Made by a program: the position numbers and the translations under genes. Below, piece after piece: positions 11,604-22,150 of a stretch of 64,000 bases of DNA. Each line of letters opens with the position of its first letter. Positions within the stretch are counted from its first letter, which is position 1. A model generated the notes under the pieces. The model made no database searches and was not told the origin of the DNA. It saw only the letters and a program-made list of their open reading frames with translations. Origin of the DNA: Dermanyssus gallinae (lineage: Eukaryota > Arthropoda > Arachnida > Mesostigmata > Dermanyssidae); the NCBI GenBank assembly GCA_003439945.1, contig QVRM01002755.1, forward strand, positions 350,001 to 414,000. The letters run 5' to 3'.

Positions 11604-12823
11604 GTGGGCAGGCGCCGAACAACTTATATGAGCATTCTTTTCGTCAGGCCTCCATCTTCCGATAGCGGTAGGCGTGAAATGGTTGATATTGGGCGACTAG
11701 GCAGAGCCTCACGCTATGTGTAATGTAGCTTTCTTGGATTTAACAGCTGTTGATTTCTCCTGCACTCGCCTTTTGCCGGGTGCAAGTAAAAGCTCTGAAC
11801 TCAGAAGAATGGCCATATACGTATATCTAAAAGAAAAATTATCTTAAAGTAACATATTTATACTTGCTTCAGGGAATCAATTCTAAGATAAAGACGTCCA
11901 TGCGGGCTAAAAAGGTAGTTGTTAAACTTTCTATAAAAATATCTCTTTTTGATAGCATGTTCTCTACATTAGCTTATTAGTCCGCGTAAACGCCTCGGTC
12001 CAAAGCTTGACATATGAACAACGAGAAACAAAAGAAAACATCAGCGCAATTTATATCAGCAATTTAATTTGTATTTTTTGCATTCCTCGTTCGTAACCAT
12101 GCGCTTTAAGATAAATCCAAAATGTGTTATATGAAATAGAAAGCATTCTGTCAAAACCACTACACTTAGATGCGAATATAATTGCTGGTCACCTTTTATT
12201 TAATCTATTAGGATGAATAAGATCTATTTATATTTGATTAATCATATTTGATTTAATTTTTAACTCAGACTATTAGTAACATTAGAGAGAAGAGTTAGAA
12301 TAATTTAAAGCTGTGTTTTTCTTTTGTAATATTAACAGTTATATATTTAACATACTATATGGTAAATAAAATGACTTTGAAGTTGCACCTATTTTGTATT
12401 GTTTCTTGTACTACAACTCAATTAACAATTTGGTTAGTATTTTAACTAGTGCAGCCAGTGAAACCATGCATTAGACCCATGCTTGCCTTTACCTTTCTAT
12501 GAGACAGAATAACATAATTATTGTGCGATTTATTTTTTAGTAGATTTCAGACATGTGGCGTGTTGTGTGTAATCTTACTTTACCTACAGCTTATTCGTCA
12601 CTTAGCAATCTCCAGTGCTGTCTTTAGCAATAGTAGGCTGGCCATTCGGTTTGAAATATCTGAAACTTTATGTTACAACTTGCAAACCTGTGATCCCAAA
12701 CATTGACAGACTTTCAAATACTACAAAAGATGTTCTCGTTTTATCGGTGTACTTCCGCACTGGCGGTTCTCCGACCGTTGCACATTTGGATCTTGCCCAC
12801 GTGCCGTACTTTTCTCTATGCAG
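11602..12823. other. AT-rich DNA, no gene recognised
   Basis: Strongly AT-rich from about 11820 to 12560 with stops in all frames. It could be intron or intergenic DNA. Confidence 0.4.
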
Positions 12824-13003
12824 TACGACCAAGAGTTGTTGCAAAATGTTGTATCTTTGATTGTATGCCGTAGCTTCATAGACTTAGATTTAGCGGCTAG
12901 AGCCACTCATTTTCTGTGTTCCAAAGAGTTAGGCCATACATTTCCAATTATCGTATCCACACAAGTAGATGACGCTATAAAAATAGTCTGTGTGTATATT
13001 TCT
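12824..13003 (+). CDS. Candidate internal exon, 60 codons, unknown protein
   Basis: An open segment of exactly 180 bases lies between a good acceptor (TTTCTCTATGCAG just before 12824) and a good donor (GTAAGG at 13004). Both junctions are phase 0. It would encode YDQELLQNVVSLIVC followed by a segment with Cys, Asp and Leu-rich helix-like character and LGHTFPIIVSTQ. I recognise no family. No neighbouring exons were identified, so this rests on splice signals plus an open frame and may be chance. Confidence 0.25.
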
Positions 13004-13384
13004 GTAAGGTAGAAGAGAACTTGATATTGTCAAGCCACCGGCTAGTATATCATCTACAAATTTGATCTAAAGCTAGGAATTTTTGAAAGCGGCATTTTTT
13101 TTTCAATTATAGCATTTATAGCAGGCAATCAAGTTGCCACTAGAATGGCCGCTGAAAATACTCGTCACGTGAAATTAGCTGTCGTCCTCGGGTTATAAAG
13201 TTAAGCAAACGCGCAAGACGCGTTTGAATGCATTTGTTTTAATCGGAGCCTAAGCTTACAGAGAACCTAACTAGCATCGCGCTATGAAGTCCAGCCTCTT
13301 CGTTACTACCTCAAAGTAATTCTTTGCATTCTCGTTTCAGCTCATAGAAAGGTCGTGGCTTGACGTGTCAAATGGTCAACCGCT

Positions 13385-13386
<2 letters not shown>

Positions 13387-13438
<52 letters not shown>
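13387..13438. repeat. (TA)n microsatellite
   Basis: Pure TA repeat of about 50 bases. Confidence 0.95.
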
Positions 13439-13440
<2 letters not shown>

Positions 13441-14477
13441 ATAATATTGCGATGATTTATTAATCATTTACAATACATTTGCACACTCGGCAGTGCTCGC
13501 CTAATATCTATATTTAAGCAATGTAATCCTAACCGCTATGGACACTCAAAACTGGCGCAATTCGTGTCGTATCGAAATGTTCACCAAACTGCTAAAATTG
13601 GCAATTATTACTATAATGAGCGTTTGTGAGGTGTGGATGAGTTTCGGCAGCTTTACCACCGTCAGGTATCAAATTGCGGTGATTGAATTTAAGATAGCGA
13701 CACCAAATGTGAAGTTTGTCGTAAATTTGGCTATTTACGATTACTCTAGTATTTGCTCTAATATTAGTAATAATGACTAAAAAATGCGTGTGGGAAGCTA
13801 AAGTCGAACAGATAAGATTCGAGGTCAGGAGTTTAGACGTAATAGATGTCCTACACATTTAGCCTGGTCCTGCATTTAAGAGTCTCTAATAATACACCAG
13901 GTACATTATTATGCTTGTCTATCACTACCTGGTCCTTTTAAAAACCACCTTTCACAAATTCACCCTCGTTGTGCACCTGCCGGTTCTGCCTGCAGAGCTG
14001 AGCAGCATTGGAACATTTATCGTTGTGCATAGTGAGGACAACCTTATACATGAAATGTATACTAAACTTTATTTCAGAAAAATAAACGGAAGCGAATTGA
14101 GTAACGACGAACGAGATTAATCACTGTTTGCTAACCACAGATAAAGGCGCACACCGAAAAACTATGAACTCCAGTTTTCAAAGTTTATTTGACTTGGGCG
14201 GCTCTTTATAAAGACCCTATAACCGATGACAAAAGGTGACAGTATGTGTTTTATTTTTGTTATACTGAAATTACTACCGCGGATTTTCTAAATTGCATCA
14301 CCAATAAAACGTGATAGCACTCCGCCATTTTGCCATAACCGCTTTGACGTTACCCCATAGAGAGGAGTTCGCGGAAGGAACAATCTTTCTCTTTTTGCCA
14401 GTTTCGGTATTGAATCAATCGGCACCCTTCGGCACACGGGGTCGTATTGGTAAGACGAAGTTATGCGTGTGTCGCAG
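13439..14477. other. No gene recognised upstream of the candidate exon pair
   Basis: Short open frames occur at 13538-13780 and 13911-14120 without recognisable domains or convincing splice borders. If the downstream exons are real, the upstream exon carrying the start codon should lie here or further left, but I could not place it. Confidence 0.3.
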
Positions 14478-14627
14478 GCCTTGCGATACTTGCGATTTTA
14501 CTATGCTTGGCCATAGTCATCGTACAATCTGATCAGGACGCTTCGTCGCCGACAATAAACAGTGTGAGGGAGTCGATTGAGCTTGCATTCCCCATAAAAA
14601 TCTGGCGCTTCTTCAACGGGACTAAAG
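14478..14627 (+). CDS. Candidate exon A of a membrane protein gene
   Basis: A 150-base open segment is preceded by GTGTCGCAG and followed by the donor GGTAACC. It encodes a strongly hydrophobic stretch, LAILAILLCLAIVIV, that would serve as a signal anchor or membrane helix, then a polar Ser/Asp-rich segment, and ends in KIWRFFNGTK. The NGT is a possible N-glycosylation site. The exon leaves one base (G) of the next codon, which is completed by AC at the start of candidate exon B, so the two exons join in phase to give Asp. No start codon is present upstream in frame (a stop lies at 14411), so an earlier exon is required. Protein family not recognised. Confidence 0.4.
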
Positions 14628-14700
14628 GTAACCAACCCACCGTGGATTGCATTTTTTGCTGTTTCCTATGTATGCTTTCCTTTCTGCATCTTGCATATAT

Positions 14701-14785
<85 letters not shown>

Positions 14786-14957
14786 TAGTGTAGGGTAGTC
14801 TTCTGTCCTTTTCTCTCTACAATAAGTACCAAACAAAAGTAAAACTAAACTCAAACGTGTACGTACAATATATAGGCGAACAAAATTGATCTGATAAAAG
14901 GTTTGACGACACACTAGATATATATACTGAATATCATGCCGCGCAGGGGCAGACTTG

Positions 14958-14994
<37 letters not shown>

Positions 14995-15036
14995 GAACGT
15001 AGAATTCGAATTTTGCAAAAACTATAAAAAAAGAAA

Positions 15037-15086
<50 letters not shown>

Positions 15087-15169
15087 TGCATATGCACAGC
15101 TAACGTTTCAAAGCTGCTAGCTAAGCTAGAATTTAAAACATTTTTTAAGGAGGTTGTTTTTAATTCTAG
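14628..15169 (+). other. Putative intron with three (TA)n arrays
   Basis: The segment between candidate exons A and B begins GTAACC and ends TTTTTAATTCTAG. It carries TA repeats at about 14695-14787, 14961-14991 and 15041-15083, so repeat length here could vary between individuals without changing the predicted protein. Confidence 0.4.
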
Positions 15170-15359
15170 ACTATCCTCCGTCCCCTACGGGCTTGGAACT
15201 CAACCTGAGGTATATCTTCAAAGCACCGAGAGCCGGACATGTTAAGATATCTAGGGTTTCCCTAACAGTCCTTGTGGCAGCATGGACGCTTACCCTCAGC
15301 GGTATGGCTATTCATCTAATCCCAATAAGGATTGCTCAAGATAGCCAAGCTAACTGCAC
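15170..15359 (+). CDS. Candidate exon B of a membrane protein gene
   Basis: The 190-base open segment starts after TTTTTAATTCTAG and ends at a consensus donor GTAAGTATT. It begins in the phase required by exon A. It encodes YPPSPTGLELNLRYIF, a basic stretch, then a second hydrophobic helix (VSLTVLVAAWTLTLSG followed by MAIHLIPIRI) and ends near DSQANC. Together with exon A this gives a protein with two membrane spans separated by about 80 residues. The exon ends in phase 2; the next exon was not found with confidence. A frame at 15547-15789 is open, but no convincing acceptor links it. No family is recognised. Confidence 0.4.
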
Positions 15360-16559
15360 GTAAGTATTCTTGTCAAGCATGCATCTGTAATGACTCGGTG
15401 TGCTTACTGGAAAGTATCGACGAAAGCTGCGGCGGGATCTGAGCTGCCACTGACAGAGGCTGGTCCGAGTGCAAAGCCTGCACTGCGTACAGCGCTAGAA
15501 GACGTGTATAAATCCTGATCTTCATGCTGACACTGCTGGTGACACCTTGACACCGCGTTTCGTGCGTAACGTGAGCACTGGCGCACGAGCGCGTAATAAA
15601 CGTGATGAACGCCGCGCGTCGAAGGGCAACACTGAACGTATCGATGGCGTCACCTCATCAGGCGTGGATGGTCCTACCATAGAGCAGATGAGCACAACGA
15701 GAGAAAGTCACGGAAATCCGCCAAATTCGTCACATTTCACCCACGCCAGCCTTCAGCCGATGGGTAGCACACTAATAGTAGGATATTGACATGGGTTGTA
15801 CAATAATAAGGGAATCGCGACGCACGCACAATATACTCACATAGACACAACGCACGCCACAATACACCGACAGGCACAAGAGAAAGACTCACACAGTTTT
15901 TGCTGTCCGCTCGCACGAACACCGCGATCAGCAAGTTATAAGACGCTAACTTTCCTTGCACGCACTCTGACAAACTCCACGGCACAAATACGTAACTACG
16001 ACGAAATGTCTATCCGTAATAATGACAGAAAAACTAAACTGTTATTGATTCATAACGGCAACGACACACAGGTGCGGCAGCAACAGTAGACCGAAACGCT
16101 ACGCGCCGAAGTAAATTGCCTTGATTTAGAAATATGCTGGATAGTCACTTGTACGCAGAGAGCGTTTTGCCACCGCACCATCACGACACTCGCGACATTC
16201 ATCTCAGATGCTCGCACGGCTCGCAGACATGGCGTTTTAGAAGAGGTCGTCGGAGAGGTGGGAGGGAACCACTGGCAGAACCGCGGTCTTCGCCGAAGTA
16301 CACACAACTGGATATCCTGGCGTTCAACAGCGACTCTCAGCGAGTCTCAGTGATTCTCGGTGTCGCGGAGGTGAAGCCCCAGAGCACATTGGTTGACACA
16401 CGACAGAGGACACCACAATCCTACACTGTTACCGTCTCTTGTCGGCGATCCGGTCAAGGCTGTGTCTACAGCGAAGCGAGTACATATCGATGCTGATTAC
16501 TCGACTCACCGTCACTAAACGAGGCGTCACGTCACTCTTGTGTCAATGACCAATGGGTT
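15360..16559. other. No gene recognised; moderately GC-rich
   Basis: Several overlapping frames of 80-120 codons occur on both strands (for example 15547-15789 and 16134-16496 on plus) but none carries a motif. The region could contain the 3' part of the gene suggested by exons A and B. Confidence 0.3.
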
Positions 16560-16795
16560 GTTTGTTGTTGTAATTGTGGCTCCTGTTGTTGCTGCGGTTG
16601 TTGTTGGTGTTGCGGCTGTTGTTTTTGTTGATGTTGCGCCGAGCGCCGAGATTTCGACGCTTATCTGCGGTCCTCTGTGACTGCGGTGCCGTTGCGAATG
16701 CCAATAGCTTAATCATTCGTACTGTTGCCACCACTGCTACTAACTACTACTACTACTACGAGTACAATTACTACTCCTCCTGTTACTACTGCTAG
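16560..16795. repeat. Imperfect (TTG)n and (TAC)n trinucleotide tracts
   Basis: An interrupted TTG/GTTGTT repeat at about 16560-16635 and a TAC repeat at about 16735-16795 flank a unique segment. Confidence 0.8.
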
Positions 16796-17027
16796 GGTTG
16801 CGGCCGGCTAGCTTAACTAAGTGGTGGTACTGTTCCGGTAGAGTTGGCCTCTGCTCGGTCGTGCGCGATCACCGAGGCAAGTTGAATATTGTTTGGTGCG
16901 CCAATCGCCAGCAGAAGCCTAATTCGCGCCTCAAATCTGCTCACCCTTTCTCTCTCTCTCCCTGCGGGCCGACGGAACTGGGTGGGGAGAGGAGAGACAA
17001 ACCATCTGTCTGTCAATCTGATTGTGA

Positions 17028-17058
<31 letters not shown>

Positions 17059-18479
17059 GCGTGTGTCTGTGTGTGGGCGTTCATCGTCATCATTGCCGCC
17101 CACACCTGGGCGAGGAGGTGGGCGCACCACCACCGGCGGCTTGAATGCTGCCACACGGCGGGCCCGCTCACTGGTTCCATCGGTGGCCATCCGAAATCAT
17201 CAGCAGCCCTCGCCTTCCGGTTGGTTGGGAACTTAGTTGATGCTATAGTTGCTTATTTTTGCTTATTTAGTTATAGTACTGCCTGCTAGCCAGCCAGTCT
17301 GTCTATCTGTATGTCTGTTTGTCTGCCTGCCTGCGTGTGTGCGTGCCGCTCTAATAGCGTGAACGCTGCTTACTTTTGCCTAGCTAGCTTTGCAATCACA
17401 ATCAGATTCTGGCGAAACGCTTCGCGTTCGAACCTCACCCGTCACTCGTCTCGCGCACTGACTGACGCCATCATCCCAGCTGAGGCAGTTGAAGCTCTAG
17501 TAGTAGCAGAAGTAGTAGTAGTAGTAGTGGTAGCAACCATAAAGCGACCAGGGCGTCGGAAGCGGAGCCGGCGGCGGCTGACGCAGCGCGGCGTTGAAAA
17601 TAGCGGGGCGTTGCCGTGTATGTTCGAATGGCATCAACCATGAGCAGTAGAACACTAGGCGAGGAGCGTGAGCTTGACTTTGTCGGTTGGTCGAGCGGTT
17701 GTGGTTAATTGTGATTGTTCTTCATCCATTGCTGGTGGTGGTTTGGTCGTATTGCATGTGGCCTGGCCATAAGAACGGCTCCGAGAAGATCGCTAAACGC
17801 TTGGTCCGATCCCCGACTTGACGTCGCCGAGACGAGAAGTGAGAGCTGGCATTAGAGAGTGGTCTCCAGAGGCTGTCGTGCCAAAAGACGAAGGAGGGCT
17901 AGAGGAGACACGGGCATTATGGGACTATTGGTGTCTAGAACTAGCAATTCGATCTCGGCATGGCGCATACCTTCGAAGCGGTCGTCGTGTAATATTTGCA
18001 AACGTTGGGCAATGTTTGGGTTAAGATAAAAAAAAAAAAAGACAAAAACAAAACACATATTTACGACTACTAGTAATAGCATAATAGCATTAACTGTAAA
18101 TTAAGTACGCGTACTAGCGGCGGCAGCAGCAGTAAACAGAAGCAATAACAACAACAACTATTTCAGATTTTTTTACAGAAGTCCAGGAACAAAAATGCAT
18201 AATACACACTCTTTTGTCTGGGTAGTGTGGGACTCTCAAACCCTGTGTTGCCGCCTCTCTTCCGTCATCTTTGTCCTGCCATAATCGGTGACAACTTGGA
18301 TTAGGTAGTACGTAGTTTCCGCGCACTCGCATCGGTACCACTTCATGAGATTTGGGATTATTGACCTCGTTTACGATCCCGGTGCCTCGCGTGTCGTCGC
18401 TTCAGTCCACTCAGCCTCCCAGCTTTCCAGGGTGTTTTTCTTGCATCATCATTTCTAAGTGCCTGGTCCCGGTATATGA
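16796..18479. other. GC-rich DNA, no gene recognised
   Basis: CpG-rich with many overlapping frames. A (TA)n tract lies at 17029-17052, a GTA tract at about 17505-17530 and an A-run at about 18028-18040. No domain, splice pair or conserved start can be supported. Composition would fit an upstream regulatory region or 5' exon, which is only a guess. Confidence 0.3.
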
Positions 18480-18599
18480 GGATATTCTCCTCTATCCGTT
18501 TTGGCCAAGGTATCAACTACGGGCACTTACCAGCACAGCGTCTGCGGACACCGTCCAGTGCGCTCTGGTTTTGTTTAGCTTTTTCTTGTTCTTCTTGGT

Positions 18600-19720
18600 T
18601 TTCAGTGCAGTTGGGCTCCATACAGCTGACCCGCAGGGCAGAATTGAATCAGCGACTGACGCTGGAAGTTGTGCTTTTCTGCGAGGGCCTTTTTGTTCTT
18701 GGCATTAGCCTGGTGAGCTTGTATTGCCGCCTGACGCGTTCTAGGCATTACACAATCAATGTGAGCTGTGCAGCTCAGGTTTCTGTTGAGCATAGCACCC
18801 AAGTATTTGACCTACTTGTGTATCTGGATCATGTGGCCGTCCATACGGATAGCCAGCTCCCGGTAGTGCTTTCTTCCAATCAGCAGGACCGCCTCACTCG
18901 TTTCCGGTTCTAAAATTAGGTGGTGAGCCTTCATCCACCGGTTGGCCTCCTCTAAGGCGTCGTTTGCTCGGTCCTTCAACAGCTCCGCGTCCCTTGCGGT
19001 GACTTATATTGCCACATCGTCGGCATAAGCGACGAACTCAACATCGTGAGACCTGTTTAGCTCTAGCACGCCGTCGTACGCTAGGTTCCACAGCGTAAGT
19101 CCTAGTACGGAACCTTGTGGTAAACCTGCACTCATCTTGACTCCCTGCCGTCGTAACTCACACTTCGTTTGGCCAGATACGACGCTATCAGACGCTGAAT
19201 GTACGCTGGTACTCCCCTTTTCTTCACCGCATTCAGGATCACCCCTCAGGGTGCGCTGTTTAACGCATTCCTTACATCCAGCAATATCAGAAGGCAAAGA
19301 TAACGAACTCTGGGGCTTTTCTGTCTCTCCTCTTCGGTCTTAGCGAGTATCTTGTTGATCGGCTGGTGCGTGGACCTGCCTTTACAAAACCCGTACTAAT
19401 CCTCTGAGAACGAGATTTGCCTTTCGTGGTTGCGTCGCTGAGTCTGCTCGCGAGTGTTGACGTCACGATTTTGGCCACTCTGTCAAGAAGGCAGATGGAC
19501 CTGTAAGCTGAGGGCGAACATGGCTGCTTACTGGGATTAGGAATAAGAGCCAAGCGGGCTTTCTTCCAATATTCTAAAAACCGTACCTTTCTCAGTAGTG
19601 CGTCTACGACCGTTTTAAATACCGAGAGGCACTCCTTTATTAGGCATTTGATCCCTTCCGCAGGTATGCCGTCGGGTCCTGGGGCCGTGCTTTATGACAT
19701 CCTTTCTTTTTTGTGCCTCT
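18600..19720 (-). pseudogene. R1-like non-LTR retrotransposon RT fragment
   Basis: On the minus strand the RT of an R1-clade-like LINE can be followed across several frames. It begins with GPDGIPAEGIKCLIKE (about 19690-19640) and continues with EYWKKARLALIPNPSKQ and SAYRSICLLDRVAKIV (about 19580-19480). The motif-B block GLPQGSVLGLTLWNLAYDG lies at about 19120-19065 and the catalytic YADD box (FVAYADDVAI) at about 19035-19004. It ends with a thumb-like LGAMLNRNLSCTAHID segment near 18800. A deletion or frame change removes most of the motif-A region, so the copy is dead. The endonuclease and ORF1 are absent. R1-like assignment rests on the overall block style. Confidence 0.75.
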
Positions 19721-20470
19721 TTCTTGTGTCCGCTAAAATGACCCCGTAAGACTGCGCACGGAAGTGAGTGCGAGAGGCCAAAAGCTCCACGAGGAGAAGA
19801 CGGAAATCCTGCCTGACAATGCAGCCGTCTGCAACCGGCCTTCGTCGGGAGTGCATCGGGTGTAGAGGTCTCCGTGTGAGATTGGTGATTTTGTGTGACC
19901 CGTCTCTTGCCTTGTATCGTGTTGAGCATGGGGCGAGTCTTCTGTCACGTCTGTCCCAATGGGGCCCGATGCTGAGACACGGTGAATTGTGTGCGCCACC
20001 TTCTCACGTTTTTGATCGTTGGCATTGACTGAGTGCTGTGAATGCGGTGCTTCGGAGCGCGGCGGAGTGTCTGATGCTTGTCGACTCTCTTCTGCTTTGA
20101 GTGCCTATGATGTTGTTCGGCGGAGTTGTGTACAGGTAATTTCTTGTGAGTCTGTGCATCTGTCGTTGTGGTTGTGTTCACAAGTGAGACTGGTATCTCA
20201 AGCTTTCAGCGCCAGTATGGATCTTGCTGGGTGAGACTTTACGGCTACATACAACTGTGGTGCATTCGTGGTAGAAACAGCTGCGCTGTCTACTTTGCAG
20301 TGTGGTGAAGCAGGCTGTTGACATTACGACGAGTGCAGCTTTGGGCAACATTTCTACATCTAGACGCCAGACTATTCAATGAGAGGAGGATTCGGCGGAC
20401 GTGTAATCTGCAGCAAAAACTGATTTCATCGGTCGTCTGCTACGTGCGTTGCTGTTTTAGTCGGCAAATC
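19721..20470 (+). other. Probable 5' region of the first CR1/L2-like LINE
   Basis: This lies directly upstream of the first LINE ORF1 with no other gene. The true 5' end of the element cannot be located from one copy. A LINE promoter would be expected here, but no motif was identified. Confidence 0.3.
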
Positions 20471-22086
20471 ATGGGAGCTACGGACAATAAAGCCCCGGTA
20501 GAAACGAAGAGGAGAGGAGCAACCGCGGTAAATAAACGTAAAGCAGAGCCGCAAGAAGAGTCAAAGGGGAAGAAGGAGAAGCTGATGGGGGAACAGGGCA
20601 AGCAGAGGCGAATTTGAAAGTGTGTGCAGCAAGCAGTAGCTTAAAAGATGTAAATGTTTCCAAAGCGGCGACCCTGCCAACGGTGCACTCAGTAGCATCA
20701 GCTGGGGTGAACAACGTCACAGCTGACGGTTCTCGATATGAAGAGATCGCCAATGGTATTGAGTTACCGGCAACTCAGCTGATTGTGGATACTGAAGAGA
20801 CTGGGAAGGATGTTTCGGGTAATGGATGGACCCAGGTGATAAATAAAGATACGGCAAAGAGGCTTGGAAAACTTCAGTCACAAATTGAGGCTATCAGGGC
20901 AAATACCGTGCGTAATTCCAAAGGTGTTTTCCGTATTGTAATTGCACGGAAAATTGAGCACGACTGTGACGGTGAAATAAATATCGGCAGCGGGCCTTTC
21001 CAGGGCAACATGCTAGCTCTCTGTAGTGAGCTGTTTCGGCTCTACCCTGACACTAGACCTGAATCGAAATCAAATTATATTCATGTTTGGACCAATGCAG
21101 TTGAAGTTACCAAAAAGGTTTTGGGGCTGACAGAGCTTCTTGGAATCCGCGTAACTACAAGTTGTAGAGACCTGGACAACAACTGGGCACGGATTACTCA
21201 GGTTGACCGCGGCTTCACGGATGAGGACATATTAGCAGCGCTGAAGCAGGACGGCGTGGTGACAGTTAAGAGAGAAGTTGGGAAGCGACGCGTGGGTGAT
21301 CAGCTTACAGAGTTTGTTACAGACAGAGTTCTTCTACGCTTTAATCGTGTGCCACCCACAGAGGTATTTCTGGCGTGCAGAAAGCATAAAGTTGTTATGT
21401 ACGCTGGTGCACCTAAAGCGTGCTTCAAATGTCAAAAACTTGGTCACATAGCCGCGAATTGTAAAAATGAGATAGCTTGTAGAAATTGTGGTGAGACTGG
21501 CCATCTTGTAGCTGAATGTAAAAAGGCACCTAAATGTGTGAATTGTAAGGGTTGCCATGCATCTTCCTCGTGATTATGTCCGTTACGCGCATACGAACTT
21601 GAAAAGAGAAAGATTTGGATGGAGCGCAGACTACTGCAACAAGTCAGTGTAAAGCATCCCGCCACGGCTATCAAAGTGATTGATCAAGCTCCTTCATCAA
21701 CACCGGAATTGTCTGCTAGGCATCCTGTCACGACGCAGGGTTCCAGTCGCTCTTACGCATCAGTTGTGAGATCAGTTGTTGTGGAAACCGCTGCCGGTCC
21801 AGAAGTAAAAATCAATCTTCCGGGAATTACAATGATCCCCCAGAAACAAACGATGAATCGGCTGGCTAAGCCTACCTCTACGACGAAGAAAACGACGTTC
21901 GGCAAAACGAAGATACTCCTGAAGCCAAGGATTCGTCAGGCTCCCAGGACAAAGAAAAGCGTGGCTGCAGCGTTTAAGCCCGTCATGAGAATTTTAAATG
22001 CTATATGCCCACAAGCAGTGGGATGTCTGAAGAGCCTTTTTAGTGCAATTGCACCTTTGTTAGAGTTACTTAAGCAGTTTAACTAG
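20471..22086 (+). pseudogene. LINE ORF1 (CCHC zinc-knuckle nucleic-acid-binding protein), disrupted
   Basis: The likely start is ATG at 20471, opening a Lys/Glu-rich N-terminus. A one-base frame change near 20610 moves the reading into the frame that runs from about 20614. That frame encodes a middle domain and then retroviral-type zinc knuckles: CFKCQKLGHIAANC (about 21421-21462) and CRNCGETGHLVAEC (about 21478-21519). A third begins CVNCKGCH (21535) and is cut by an in-frame TGA at 21571-21573. The same frame continues to 22086 with a basic, Pro/Thr/Lys-rich tail. With one frame change and one stop the copy probably makes no full ORF1 protein, although ORF2 downstream is open. ORF1 proteins of this type bind element RNA and act as chaperones in the RNP. 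Confidence 0.85.
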
Positions 22087-22150
22087 AGTCTTACCCTTTC
22101 TTGTAATACATTGGATTATAACTAGATTTTTACACATACCTTGTAATAAC

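Noticed and set aside
14450..14477. A 28-base intron between GTAAGA and GTGTCGCAG
   Set aside because: Too short for splicing in animals; the GTAAGA is treated as chance.
15547..15789. Terminal exon following candidate exon B
   Set aside because: The frame is open, but no acceptor with a pyrimidine tract gives the required phase.
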